Assembly (NCBI GenBank): GCA_019912315.1
Contig: JAIOJA010000008.1
Span: forward strand, 1 to 45,667
Length of the DNA stretch: 45,667 nt
Direction: 5' to 3'
DNA from: Planctomycetota bacterium
Lineage (GTDB): Bacteria; Planctomycetota; UBA8742; UBA2392
Below are positions 23,844 through 33,030 of this stretch, one piece after another. Both the position numbers and the translations under genes were made by a program. A model generated the notes under the pieces. It saw only the letters and a list, made by a program, of their open reading frames with translations. It was not told where the DNA came from and did not search any database. Position 1 is the first letter of the stretch; each line of letters opens with the position of its first letter.

Positions 23844-26558
23844 TCACGACCCGTCCGTCTTCTTGCCGGTGGAAGTCTTGGCCGGGAATGGTGGATGTAC
23901 GTCCAGTGAAAATGCGCGGGCGGGAATCACCTGGCGCGGAACGAGTTCTTCCAGCACCTCCCCTTCGCCACGCGTGGCGCGCCACTCAAGTACGCACACC
24001 TCGTGCTGGTTGTTCTCAAAATACTGCATACGGAAGCGGTAGGTGCCGGGGACCAGATGAACTGTCGCCTTGTTCTCGGCCGGCGACTGGCGGTGGTTGG
24101 CATCGATCACCACGTTGTCGTCGAGCCAGAGTTTCATGCCGTCATCGCTGCGGCAGATGAATTCGTAGTCGCCTTCTTCCTCAATGATAAGCCCGCCAAG
24201 CCACTCAATCACAAAGGTCTCAGCCGGGAAGGGCAGATCAAAATCCGCCGCCGACTCAAAGTTGATCTGCCGATCCTTGCGAACCTTGAAACAATGCAAA
24301 GGCGCCAAATCCGGCAACTCATCCAGCCCACTACCCTCAGGCAGGTCGTAGAGGTAAGTCGCCAAACCCTGTATCGCTAGATTGAAATAGTAGGGCTCGC
24401 TCTCCACGATTGTGCCGTCTTCGCAGGTAATGCGAATGATCGCGACACCTTCCCGGACTCCCTCTGGAATCACGCCGTAGTCCTTCGATACCAGCCACGG
24501 GTACTCAGCGGGCGGCGGATCGCCGCCAGTCGTTTCGACAACGATGCCGTCAATCAGCAGCTCGAAATTGTCCGCTTCCCAGTCGTAGTCCGGCTTGTGA
24601 CTCCAGATCATGGTGAACCCGCCACCTACCGAGATGGCCTCGCCGTCCTCTCCTGTATCGTAAACAAAGTCCGGGCCCGGCGGTTGTTCGCCACGCCAGC
24701 CAATCGCGTCAATGCGCGGCGGCTCTGGAGCTTCAGCCGGCAAGTAGAAATATCTGGGATGCAGGCCATCGTAGCTCTCGTCGTCCGAGTAGTCTGTTTC
24801 AAGCTGGGCTCCGAGAAACAAGAGCCGATCCGCAACCGTATAGCTAACCCACTCGACGACAATGTTGGCGAAATTGTCCGCCGTACAGGGCAGAGAAAAC
24901 TTAAGCGAACGCAATCGACCGGGGGCGGAATAGGGAGGCTCAATCACCTCGCCGTTGACCGTCGCACGAATAGGCGAGTTCGAGATTAGCCCATACGCAT
25001 GAACTGATTTCCCGGGATGCACCGGAACACCGAGACGAAACTCGAAACGAGCGCCCACAACCTCTTTCTGGAACGGGACGTCAATTTGCGGGCCATGCAA
25101 ATCTTCCATGCTCGAGAAATACACCGATTCACAGTTCGAAAGGAAGTCGGGCTCCCGGTCATCCAGCACGCTGATACCGAAATTTTCCCAACCCTCAAAA
25201 TCATGCCACTTGGCGCGAACTCCAAACTGCGTCGTAACGGAAAACCGGAGACTGTTGCTCGGGATGTCGTACGGGCCGGGTTTTCGACCGGCCTTCAATG
25301 CGGAGAGCGGTAGCGAACTGATGCGGCGTACTTTGTAAACCACAACATCGCCGGTTTGTGCTCCCACCGGCACCCGCACTCTCAACTCGCCCGCTGACCT
25401 GTCGAGCAACTGAGCAGGCTGGCCCGCAAACGTGACCTTGGGATAGGCGTCCTGCGTTCCGTCACCATTGTCGAATTCGTCGAATAGCGCCTGCCCGTAG
25501 ACTGTGATCTCGTCGCCGATTTCGCCTTCGGTCTTGCTGAGGCTCGTGATGATGGGCGCGTTGTCGGTCCACATCCATTCGGGGACCATCAGCATTTCGG
25601 GTGGGACGGGGACCGGTTTGCTTTCGCCTTCGGGCACGTACATGAATGCCGCTGCGCACTTGGCCCAGTCGGCTACGTTGTTGTGTGACTGCGCGAACTC
25701 GATCTTGAGCGGGTGCAGGCCGGGCTCGAGCGTGAGCACGGTGCTGACCTCGACGTAGCGCACCATGCCGTCCTGCAACAGCACCGTTTCGCCGTCGAGC
25801 TCGACGCGGCCGCCGTTGTCCGCGCCCCAGAACAGCCAGTAGTCGCCCGGCTCGTCGATTACGAGAAAGCCGGTCCACTCGGCCGCGAAGTTGTTGAGCG
25901 AGATAGGCAGGTCGGAAAAGGCCTCGCGGTCCGGGAAGTAAACCTGCCGGTCGATGCGCACCATGTCCGGGTCGGACTTGTCGAGCTTGGTTAAATCCGC
26001 GTCGCTGAGTCCAAAATACTGGGCGTACAGGCCGCGCCGGTCCTGCATCAGCTTGGGCGTCACCTCTTCCAGCCTCTTCACACCGGAAGGCTGCGCGATC
26101 CGGCGCGAGCGCGGACGCACGTTCCCCAAATTCTGCCCGGCCGGCGGTGTGTGTCCCTTGATGAACGGCTCGGGTTTGAGTGGTGGCACGGGCGTCTCGC
26201 CCGCATCTGTTGAAGCGGGCATCTTGCCCGCTTCAGGCTTTGCAGATTCGCCCGGCGGCGTAGATGTCGTGCGCTCTGTGTCGACGCCGGGCTTTGACTC
26301 AGCGCCGGGTGTGTCCGACACACGGCCTGGCCCCGGCCTGCCGGCATCCCGTTCGTGCTCAACACCAATCGGGCTGTCGGCTTCGTCCGGGTTGGCGGCA
26401 TCAGCAGTGACGCCCGGTGAATCCAGCGGCTGCAAATCCATCGGCCCAGCCAGATTGTTCACGGTCAACGTCCTGGCGTCCGCTGACAGCACCATCCAGG
26501 CGGCGACAAAACCGCCGATCAGAATCAGTACGCCCAGGATGACGCCCGCCTTGCGCAT
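23844..26558 (-). CDS. PA14/IPT-domain secreted or surface protein
   Basis: A 904-residue protein anchored by one N-terminal helix (MRKAGVILGVLILIGGFVAAWM). A Pro/Thr/Glu-rich linker reaches residue about 160. Two PA14-like domains are recognisable: one around AEWTGFLVIDEPGDYWLFWG with VELDGETVL, one near the C-terminus with IIEEEGDYEFICRSDDGMKLWLDD followed by NVVID. An IPT/TIG domain starts near PIITSLSKTEGEIGDEITVYG. PA14 domains bind carbohydrate in many surface proteins, so adhesion or glycan binding is plausible, but no catalytic domain is seen. GC content seems lower between about 24360 and 25400 than in the rest of the gene. Repeat-like hairpins lie inside the linker coding region. 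It converges on the PilB/GspE gene with a 4-bp gap. Confidence 0.85.
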   Translation of the reverse strand: MRKAGVILGVLILIGGFVAAWMVLSADARTLTVNNLAGPMDLQPLDSPGVTADAANPDEADSPIGVEHERDAGRPGPGRVSDTPGAESKPGVDTERTTSTPPGESAKPEAGKMPASTDAGETPVPPLKPEPFIKGHTPPAGQNLGNVRPRSRRIAQPSGVKRLEEVTPKLMQDRRGLYAQYFGLSDADLTKLDKSDPDMVRIDRQVYFPDREAFSDLPISLNNFAAEWTGFLVIDEPGDYWLFWGADNGGRVELDGETVLLQDGMVRYVEVSTVLTLEPGLHPLKIEFAQSHNNVADWAKCAAAFMYVPEGESKPVPVPPEMLMVPEWMWTDNAPIITSLSKTEGEIGDEITVYGQALFDEFDNGDGTQDAYPKVTFAGQPAQLLDRSAGELRVRVPVGAQTGDVVVYKVRRISSLPLSALKAGRKPGPYDIPSNSLRFSVTTQFGVRAKWHDFEGWENFGISVLDDREPDFLSNCESVYFSSMEDLHGPQIDVPFQKEVVGARFEFRLGVPVHPGKSVHAYGLISNSPIRATVNGEVIEPPYSAPGRLRSLKFSLPCTADNFANIVVEWVSYTVADRLLFLGAQLETDYSDDESYDGLHPRYFYLPAEAPEPPRIDAIGWRGEQPPGPDFVYDTGEDGEAISVGGGFTMIWSHKPDYDWEADNFELLIDGIVVETTGGDPPPAEYPWLVSKDYGVIPEGVREGVAIIRITCEDGTIVESEPYYFNLAIQGLATYLYDLPEGSGLDELPDLAPLHCFKVRKDRQINFESAADFDLPFPAETFVIEWLGGLIIEEEGDYEFICRSDDGMKLWLDDNVVIDANHRQSPAENKATVHLVPGTYRFRMQYFENNQHEVCVLEWRATRGEGEVLEELVPRQVIPARAFSLDVHPPFPAKTSTGKKTDGS
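26189..26234. repeat. Hairpin repeats inside the PA14 coding region
   Basis: CGGGCG-TCT-CGCCCG (26189-26203) is followed by arms GAAGCGGGCA (26212-26221) and TGCCCGCTTC (26225-26234) around a TCT spacer, perfect over 10 bp. The pattern matches the intergenic repeats at 34968-35012. Both copies fall in the disordered Pro-rich linker and are translated. Confidence 0.55.
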
Positions 26559-26603
26559 GGCACAAGTCTAGCACAACCGGGTCCCAGGCCAACCCGCCGT
26601 GAC

Positions 26604-26650
26604 GCGCATCACCCCCCGGATACGGGGTTTATGCCGATGCGCGCTTTTTT
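26604..26650 (+). terminator. Terminator-like or attenuator-like hairpin upstream of the protease gene
   Basis: GCGCATC (26604-26610) pairs with GATGCGC (26636-26642) around an inner stem CCCCG/CGGGG (26614-26618, 26623-26627) with a GATA loop; six T (26645-26650) follow two bases after. No plus-strand gene ends upstream: the neighbour is divergent and starts at 26558. A terminator so placed would act as an attenuator if the protease gene is transcribed through it. Confidence 0.5.
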
Positions 26651-26699
26651 GCGTGAGAACGGGCCGCAACCTCTGACTAGGGGCGTACACAGACGATCA

Positions 26700-26733
26700 G
26701 CTTTCCGCAGGTAGATGGAAAGCACTACGGAGG
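26700..26733 (+). promoter_or_regulatory. Leader hairpin and SD of the protease gene
   Basis: GCTTTCC (26700-26706) and GGAAAGC (26717-26723) form a 7-bp hairpin with a 10-nt loop. GGAGG at 26729-26733 is a strong SD 6 nt from the ATG at 26740. The SD is not within the stem. Confidence 0.45.
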
Positions 26734-26739
26734 ATTCAC

Positions 26740-28431
26740 ATGAAGCGTTTGATTATGGGTCTATTGAGCGTGATGGCTCTGGCGCTGCTGCTTTCGCCCA
26801 GCGTACTCACACAGGCACAGGACGCGCCGGCGCCCAAGACCGGCGGCGAAGAAGAAGACAAGACCACCGAGTCCGAACCCGCGGACACGAACCAGGTCGC
26901 CGTCGATTTCGAAACCATCGGCGGGTTGATGTTCGTCAAGGTCAAGGTCAACGACAAAGGCCCCTACGACTTTCTGTTCGACAGCGGCGCGCAGATCAGC
27001 GTGATCAGCCAGCGCCTCGCCACCGAACTCGACCTCGAAATGTCCGACATGCCCGGCGGCGGGATGCAGGGCGTCGGCAAGGCCGAAGCCAAGGCCTGCG
27101 TTGTCGACGAGTTCCAGATCGGCAGCTTCAAGCGCGGCAAGACGGGCGCGGGCAGCCTCGATATGGACCACGTCTCGGGCGGGCTGGGTCGCCACATGAT
27201 GGGCATCATCGGGCAGAACGTCATCAAGCAGATGAAGCACATCGAAATTGACTTCTCGACCGGCAAGCTGACCTTCAAGCTGTTCCCGGAAGACGAAATG
27301 CCGGTTGACCAGACCGAGCAGGTGATCATCCAGACGGCCGAGGGCGGCGCGATGCCGGGCATTCCGGGACTTCCGGGGCTGCCGGGCGGGCCCGGTCCTG
27401 ACAAGCCGAAAAAGAAGCCGGGCAAGGAAGATGAAGACGAATTTTCCTTCCCACCGATCATCCCCAACGGCAACTTCTTCTTTCAGGACGAAGGCAAGAC
27501 CGAAGCCACCAAGGCACGCCGCGAGCCCAAGGACGGCATGACGCTCACCTACACCACCGGCGAGCTCACCATCCCGTTCCTGAACCAGACGCTGGAGATC
27601 ACGCCGTTCTGGCACGTGGACGCGGTCATCAACGGCAAGTCACGCCGCATGATGTTCGACACCGGCGCCAGCGCGCTGCTGGTGCTGGCCGACAGCTTCA
27701 TTGACGAGCTTGCCATTCCGACATCGTTCTCGTTCACCGTGAAGGGCGTCGCCGAGGGTGAAGCCCGCGCCGGTCTGGTTGACTCCTTCGAGCTTGGCTC
27801 GGTCAAGGACGAAGACGTGGCCTTCATGAGCAACGCCCTGTTCAAAGTTTCCGACCAGGTCAAAGAACAGCTTGGGCCCTTGGGCAACATGCTGCAGGGG
27901 CTCGACAAGCTCGACTTCGACGGAATTGTCGGCATCAGCTTCTGCCACCGCTTCAAGAAGACCATCATCAACAACGCCGAACGCACCCTGCGCTTCGAGC
28001 CCTATGAAGAGGCCGAAGATAACGGCAGCTCACCCTACGAGGGCGAGGACATGATGAAGGAAGCCGTCATCCGCACCTGGAACGGCAAAGCCGGCGAGTT
28101 CGGACTGAGCGGCGACGGTGTGCCGCTTCATGAGTGGGAAAAGAACGGGCTGGAGACCGGTGGGCTGGTCGTCGAAGAAGTGACCGAGGGCAGCGCCGCC
28201 GCCAAGGCCGGCATCAAGGTCGGCGACATCCTCACCCACGTGGTCGACAAGGTTGAAGGCGAGTCGCCCCTGGCTGACGGCCCGTCGCTGGTCATCTACG
28301 GCTGCATGAATGATCCAGGTACGGAAGTGACAGTTCGGGTCAAGCGCGGTGAAGAACTGCTCGACCTGAAGGTTGTCCTGAGCAAGTACATCTGGGAAGG
28401 CACATTCCCGGAACGCTTCCAGCGCAAGTAG
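26740..28431 (+). CDS. Exported protein with two retropepsin-like domains and a PDZ domain
   Basis: A 563-residue protein with a Sec signal peptide (MKRLIMGLLSVMALALLLSP, Ala-rich cleavage near 25-28). Two aspartyl-protease-like domains follow: the first with FLFDSGAQISVI (D81-S82-G83) and the second with MMFDTGASALLVL (D307-T308-G309). Pseudo-twofold retropepsins dimerise, so the two halves could form one active site. A short collagen-like stretch (PGIPGLPGLPGGPG, about 205-220) and a charged linker lie between. A PDZ domain (about 470-545) ends the protein. PDZ-linked aspartyl proteases in periplasm or at the surface are known in several bacteria. GGAGG precedes the ATG; a UUCG-capped terminator follows the stop. 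Confidence 0.85.
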   Translation: MKRLIMGLLSVMALALLLSPSVLTQAQDAPAPKTGGEEEDKTTESEPADTNQVAVDFETIGGLMFVKVKVNDKGPYDFLFDSGAQISVISQRLATELDLEMSDMPGGGMQGVGKAEAKACVVDEFQIGSFKRGKTGAGSLDMDHVSGGLGRHMMGIIGQNVIKQMKHIEIDFSTGKLTFKLFPEDEMPVDQTEQVIIQTAEGGAMPGIPGLPGLPGGPGPDKPKKKPGKEDEDEFSFPPIIPNGNFFFQDEGKTEATKARREPKDGMTLTYTTGELTIPFLNQTLEITPFWHVDAVINGKSRRMMFDTGASALLVLADSFIDELAIPTSFSFTVKGVAEGEARAGLVDSFELGSVKDEDVAFMSNALFKVSDQVKEQLGPLGNMLQGLDKLDFDGIVGISFCHRFKKTIINNAERTLRFEPYEEAEDNGSSPYEGEDMMKEAVIRTWNGKAGEFGLSGDGVPLHEWEKNGLETGGLVVEEVTEGSAAAKAGIKVGDILTHVVDKVEGESPLADGPSLVIYGCMNDPGTEVTVRVKRGEELLDLKVVLSKYIWEGTFPERFQRK

Positions 28432-28446
28432 CATCGCGATACCACA

Positions 28447-28474
28447 AACCAGGCGGGCTTCGGCCCGCCTGGTT
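28447..28474. terminator. Bidirectional intrinsic terminator
   Basis: AACCAGGCGGGC and GCCCGCCTGGTT pair perfectly over 12 bp around a UUCG tetraloop, between convergent genes. Short U-rich tails follow in both directions (GGTTAATT on plus; TTTGTGG on minus). Confidence 0.75.
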
Positions 28475-28489
28475 CGGTTAATTGCCCGA

Positions 28490-28945
28490 TCAGGAAAGGC
28501 GCGTCAGTTGCTTCACATGCGCCTCAATGTGCAGGGACAGAAACATCGCGACGTCGCCGGCCGTGACGTCGTGTCCGTGGGGGTGCCTGCCCTTGCGAGT
28601 GAGTTGTGCCGGTTGCAGCACCTCGACCGTGGCCGCGTTGAGGGCGCTGCTGCCGGCAAGCGCATCAAGCGCGAGGCTGCGGTCCGCGCGGATGCGGCGA
28701 AACTGCTCGACATTGCTGTGGGTGTTGATCCCCGCGATATCCGGGTGTTCGTCGCCCAGAATCCGCCGCAAACGCAGCCCCAGAAGTTGATCCACGTCGG
28801 CCACGTGAAAGGCGATATCGCGCGGCGACCACGACGCGGGCGTTTCCCGCAGGTCCATGCGGTCGGCGGGAATGGCGCGCAACGCCTCGGCGAACGCATC
28901 GACGGCGTTCAGGTATCTTTCGGCCAGTTGTTCCGGGTCCACCAT
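28490..28945 (-). CDS. DinB/YfiT-like metalloenzyme
   Basis: A 151-residue four-helix-bundle protein of the DinB/YfiT-like family. H47 (AFHVAD), H139 and H143 (SLHIEAHVKQL) can form the usual metal-binding triad. Characterised members include thiol S-transferases and maleylpyruvate isomerase-like enzymes, but the specificity is not visible. The gene follows the RND transporter by 15 bp on the same strand and so is probably cotranscribed, which could link it to detoxification; that is inference. Confidence 0.82.
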   Translation of the reverse strand: MVDPEQLAERYLNAVDAFAEALRAIPADRMDLRETPASWSPRDIAFHVADVDQLLGLRLRRILGDEHPDIAGINTHSNVEQFRRIRADRSLALDALAGSSALNAATVEVLQPAQLTRKGRHPHGHDVTAGDVAMFLSLHIEAHVKQLTRLS

Positions 28946-28960
28946 GCGGGCGTTATAGCA

Positions 28961-31900
28961 TCAGGCCGGTTCGTTCGCGGGAATTCGTGCCTTGCCGCGC
29001 AGTGTGTTGATCCACGCCCAGAAGGTCGGAATCACTACCAGCGTCAGCAGGGTACTTAAGGACAGCCCGGCGATCACGGTGATGGCCAGCGGCTTGCGAA
29101 CTTCGGCCCCCTCACCGCCCCCCACAAGGAAGCCCAGCCCGCGCGCCAGCGAGAAATTCCAGCCGCCGACCATGGGCCATGTTTCCGGCGCGGTCATGGA
29201 GCGCCCCATGCCTTCCACGACGGCCGTGACGCCGCTGTCGATCCAGCCCGCCACGCCCTGCACGGCGGGAATCACAGGGTCAAGCCAGCCGGTCATGGGC
29301 AGCAGTCCCAACAGGGTCGTCAGGGTGGTGATGGCAATCGGGCGCAGCCGAATGCGGCTGGCGTTCATGGCCGCCTCGGCGGCGCTTTGTCCGCGTCCCC
29401 GCAACTGGTTGGCGTAGCTGACAAGCACGATCGCGTTGTTCACCACAATGCCCGCCAGCACGATGCCGCCAAGCAGCACCATCACACTTACCGGCAGGTT
29501 GAAGAACCACAGCGCGAACACCACCCCCACCGCGGCGAATGGCACGGCGAACATGATCACCAGCGGGTCCACAAGGCTTTCGAACTGCACGGCCATCACG
29601 ACGTACACCAGAAACACCGCCAGGGCGAGCGCCAGAATCAGGCTCGTGATGCTCGACTGCATTTCTTCGACCTGCCCGCTGAAGCCCGCCCGGGCGTCCT
29701 CAAGGTCCACGGCCCCGGAGCTCAAGAGCTGCTCTACCTCGTCCCGGGCGGCACTGAGAGCAACGTCGTTCGTCTCGGCCGTGATCACGACGGCGCGCTC
29801 GTTGCCGACACGCCGGATCTCGCTGGGCCCTTCCGTGACATGCAATCCGTTGCCGCCGCCCAGCAGCACATCGCGCAAGCGTACGCCGGGCGCGACTTCG
29901 AGATCACGGACCTTGTCAAGGCTGGCCTTGTCGGTGCTGATCAGCTCCACGAACACTTCAAGGTCGTCACCGCCGCTGCTGAACTGCGTGCTGACAGCGC
30001 CGCCGATCTTGTTGCGCACTTCACTGGTGACGTTCTCCGCGCTGAGCTCAAAGCGCTGAAGGCGCTGCCGGTCGAACGAAAGCTGTACCTGCGGGCGCCC
30101 GGCACTGAGGCTGCTGCGCACGTCCGTCAGCATGGGCGCGCCGTCCTGCCGCTTCAGCGTCTTCAGTACGCGCACCAGACGCTCTGCCACCCGCCCCAGG
30201 CGGATGTAGTCGTCGCCGCGCACTTCGATTTCCAGCCCGCTTTCCACTTTCACCAGCGCCGGCGCGCTGAACTCGCTCGTACCCTGAAACAGGGTGCTGT
30301 CATCCGATGCTTCGCGCAGAACTGTCTCTGCCATCGGGACCGACTCGCGGGCTTCTGTGCCGCGTTTCACCGTAACCACCATGCGCACGCGGTGGGGCCC
30401 GGCCGGTCGAGAATCGCCCGCCTGCTCGTCGCCGCCGACTTCGTAAGTCACGCGCGATACGCCGGCTTTGAAGTCCTCGTCCTCGAACGCCTGCCGCAGC
30501 AGGTTGGTGGCCTCACGATCCGTGTCGGCGATCTGGGTGCCTTCGGGCGCGCTGATGTCGGCGTAAAACTCATCCTGCTGAAAGCGCGGCAGCAACTCGG
30601 TCTGAAGCGTCCCGCCAAGCAGAAATGCGACGACCGCCGTCAGCAGGGTCAGCGCGGCCACGATCGCCGGTTGCGCCAGTGCGCCCTTCAGCAGCAGCGG
30701 GTAAGTGTTCTCGATGCCTTTCCAGACAAGCTCGAAGGCCAACGCGAACGGCTTGAAGATCAAGGTCGCTACGAAAGCCGTGCCGCGCCAGACCCAACGG
30801 ACCACCCAGACCAGCGCGTCGACCACCGCCACGCCAGCCAGCGCGATTACCCAGAACGGCAGCTGCGGAATCCGGTTCGCCCAGAAGGCAACCTTGCGCC
30901 AGCGGGAGACATCACGTGGTGGGCGCATGTAGCCGATCACCGCCCTCGTAACCTGAAACTTACCCAGCTGCGCGGCGCCGTGGAAGCCGATGCCGAACAT
31001 GGCCGGCACGACGAACTGCGCAACGATCAGGCTGGCGATCAGGCTGAACACGACGGTCAGGCTGAGGTCGCGGAAGATCTGCCCGGCGACGCCTTCCACG
31101 AAAACAATCGGGAAGAACACGGCGACGGTCGTCATGGTACTGGCGAAGATCGCGCCGCCGACTTCGCTGATGCCGCGAATGGCGGCATCCAGGGGCGGGT
31201 CGCCTTCTTCGCGGCAACGGGCGATGCTTTCGATAACGACAACGCTGTTGTCCACCAGCATGCCGACGCCGAGCGCCAGCCCGCCCAGAGACATCAGGTT
31301 GATCGTCACTTCACTTAGCTGCATCGGAATGAACGTGGTCATGATCGACAGTGGAATCGAGGCCGCGATCAACAGCGTGGCTTTCACGCTGCGCAGAAAG
31401 AAGAACAGCACCAGCACCGCCAGCATCGCCCCGAGGATGGCGCTGGCCGTGACGTCCTCGACGGCGTCTTCAATGAAGTAGCTCTGGTCGGAAACGACCT
31501 TCAGCCCGAAACCGTCCGGCAACTGGTCGATCAACGAGCGCTTGCCGGTAAAGAAGCCGCCGCCGCCGCCCATTCCGCCGCGACGGAACCCGCCGCGACG
31601 CCCGCCTTCCTTGACCTGTACCGTCCCGCCCTTGGCCCCACCTTCGGGCTCCTCGCCGCGGGCCTCGCGAATGGCCTTGTATTTCGATTCACCGTACAGG
31701 GCGACCCACACGCGGTTGGCGACTTCCACAATGTTGGCGTCGCCTTCTTTCAGTACTTCAAGCAGCACCCCTTCACGTGCGCGGAAGCCGGTCTCGGCGC
31801 CGCTGAAGCGCGTGATGGTGTCGCGCTCTTTGGGGACAAGCTCGATCAGTGCTACGTCGCTGAGTGTCACGCGCCCTTGATCGCCGGTGGTGATCTCAAG

Positions 31901-32659
31901 GTCCTGCAAGACACTCAATGACTCGTAGGTGCTGACCACACGCAGAATCACATCGCGTCCCGCAAGCTCGATCACGCCGGCGGAAGCATCCACCCGCGCG
32001 CCGCGTATCCGGTTGCTGACCTGCGCCGCCGACAGCCCGTACTGGTTCAGTTTGGCTTCGCGCAGACTGATGCGAATCTGCCGCTCTTCGCCGCCGCTGA
32101 CGCGCACCGCGGCGACGCCCTCGATCTTGGACAGCTCGGGTTTCAGAATGTCTTCGGCGAAGGTGCGCAGGTCCAGCAGATCCACATCGCGCCCGGTGGC
32201 AAACAACGTGAGGCGCATGGTCGGGTCCTGCGCCGGGTCGTAGCGCAGAATCTGGGGGCGCTCGATCTCGTCGTCGTCGAAGCCGATGCGGTCAAGACGG
32301 TCGCGCACGTCGGCGGTGGCTTCCAGCATGTCCGTACCCCAGGCGAACTTCAGGATCACGTCGCTGGTTTCGGCCCGGCTGATGCTGCTGCGGTCAACCA
32401 GCCCGGGCACGTTGCCCAGACGCTCTTCGATCGTCTGGCTGACTTTTTCTTCGACTTCGCTTGGCGCGGCGGCCGGGTAGCCCGTGCGGATGACGAGCTG
32501 CGGATACTCCAGGTCCGGCATCAGAGTTGTCTGCAACTTTGAAAGTGAGACGAAGCCAAACACCAGGAACGCGGCGACCACGCACAGCACCGCCACGGGG
32601 CGCGTAGTCACTATGGTAAAGAACCGGCTTTGCCGGGGTTTTGAGGGTGTGTCGGGCAA
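28961..32659 (-). CDS. RND-family efflux permease (HAE/AcrB-like)
   Basis: A 1232-residue inner-membrane proton-driven exporter. The N-terminus RFFTIVTTRPVAVLCVVAAF, the porter-domain pattern ISRAETSDVILKFAWGTDML and the TM4 proton-relay GMLVDNSVVVIE are typical; D470 is kept while AcrB's second Asp is replaced by N471, as in many RND homologues. Residues about 570-660 carry extra hydrophobic stretches beyond the usual repeat, and there is a further insertion near the C-terminal domain. No membrane-fusion protein or outer-membrane channel gene is adjacent. Start is TTG, preceded by GGAGA 7 nt upstream. The substrate is unknown. It lies between a small membrane protein and a DinB-like gene on the same strand. 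Confidence 0.93.
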   Translation of the reverse strand: MPDTPSKPRQSRFFTIVTTRPVAVLCVVAAFLVFGFVSLSKLQTTLMPDLEYPQLVIRTGYPAAAPSEVEEKVSQTIEERLGNVPGLVDRSSISRAETSDVILKFAWGTDMLEATADVRDRLDRIGFDDDEIERPQILRYDPAQDPTMRLTLFATGRDVDLLDLRTFAEDILKPELSKIEGVAAVRVSGGEERQIRISLREAKLNQYGLSAAQVSNRIRGARVDASAGVIELAGRDVILRVVSTYESLSVLQDLEITTGDQGRVTLSDVALIELVPKERDTITRFSGAETGFRAREGVLLEVLKEGDANIVEVANRVWVALYGESKYKAIREARGEEPEGGAKGGTVQVKEGGRRGGFRRGGMGGGGGFFTGKRSLIDQLPDGFGLKVVSDQSYFIEDAVEDVTASAILGAMLAVLVLFFFLRSVKATLLIAASIPLSIMTTFIPMQLSEVTINLMSLGGLALGVGMLVDNSVVVIESIARCREEGDPPLDAAIRGISEVGGAIFASTMTTVAVFFPIVFVEGVAGQIFRDLSLTVVFSLIASLIVAQFVVPAMFGIGFHGAAQLGKFQVTRAVIGYMRPPRDVSRWRKVAFWANRIPQLPFWVIALAGVAVVDALVWVVRWVWRGTAFVATLIFKPFALAFELVWKGIENTYPLLLKGALAQPAIVAALTLLTAVVAFLLGGTLQTELLPRFQQDEFYADISAPEGTQIADTDREATNLLRQAFEDEDFKAGVSRVTYEVGGDEQAGDSRPAGPHRVRMVVTVKRGTEARESVPMAETVLREASDDSTLFQGTSEFSAPALVKVESGLEIEVRGDDYIRLGRVAERLVRVLKTLKRQDGAPMLTDVRSSLSAGRPQVQLSFDRQRLQRFELSAENVTSEVRNKIGGAVSTQFSSGGDDLEVFVELISTDKASLDKVRDLEVAPGVRLRDVLLGGGNGLHVTEGPSEIRRVGNERAVVITAETNDVALSAARDEVEQLLSSGAVDLEDARAGFSGQVEEMQSSITSLILALALAVFLVYVVMAVQFESLVDPLVIMFAVPFAAVGVVFALWFFNLPVSVMVLLGGIVLAGIVVNNAIVLVSYANQLRGRGQSAAEAAMNASRIRLRPIAITTLTTLLGLLPMTGWLDPVIPAVQGVAGWIDSGVTAVVEGMGRSMTAPETWPMVGGWNFSLARGLGFLVGGGEGAEVRKPLAITVIAGLSLSTLLTLVVIPTFWAWINTLRGKARIPANEPA

Positions 32660-32670
32660 TGCAGTCTCCG

Positions 32671-32696
32671 CACCCTGTTTTACGCGCTAACAGGTG
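32671..32696. promoter_or_regulatory. Imperfect inverted repeat upstream of the RND gene
   Basis: CACCCTGTT (32671-32679) and AACAGGTG (32689-32696) are complementary over 8 bp with one bulged C, separated by 9 nt. It lies just upstream of the TTG start. It could be an operator or an mRNA stem. Confidence 0.35.
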
Positions 32697-32718
32697 GTTT
32701 CGGGAGTAGTAAAGCCGT

Positions 32719-33030
32719 TCAACCGTCCGGCGGCTTTTGTTCATGCCGCTTCATCTTTGGCACCAGGTAGAGCCAGAAGAATGCTGTATGAACGAAGCCT
32801 GGTATACAACCCCAGTCAATCAGCAGGGGTATCCACGCCCATACCCATAGGCCGTCGACGGGTGCAATGATCACTGCGCACGCACCTGCAAAGCCGCCAA
32901 ACAGTGGTATCCAGGAGGGCGCCTTCTTTCTCAACACGATCTGTTGAAAGGCAATCCAGCCATTGCCGTACGCCAGCATCAGGAAGAAAGCACCGAGTAC
33001 GCCTGCAATGGTCCAGCGAAGCACGAGCAA
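32719..33030 (-). CDS. Hypothetical small membrane protein
   Basis: I do not recognise this 103-residue protein. Three hydrophobic segments are visible (MLVLRWTIAGVLGAFFLMLA, SWIPLFGGFAGACAVIIA, and VWAWIPLLIDWGCIPGF through FFWLYLVP) followed by a charged tail ending KRHEQKPPDG. The TTG start is supported by GAGGG 7 nt upstream. It may be cotranscribed with the RND gene 59 bp downstream. Confidence 0.65.
   Translation of the reverse strand: MLVLRWTIAGVLGAFFLMLAYGNGWIAFQQIVLRKKAPSWIPLFGGFAGACAVIIAPVDGLWVWAWIPLLIDWGCIPGFVHTAFFWLYLVPKMKRHEQKPPDG

Noticed and set aside
29387..31318. 643-codon plus-strand frame opposite the RND gene
   Set aside because: Shadow of the RND gene with composition like other antisense frames here.
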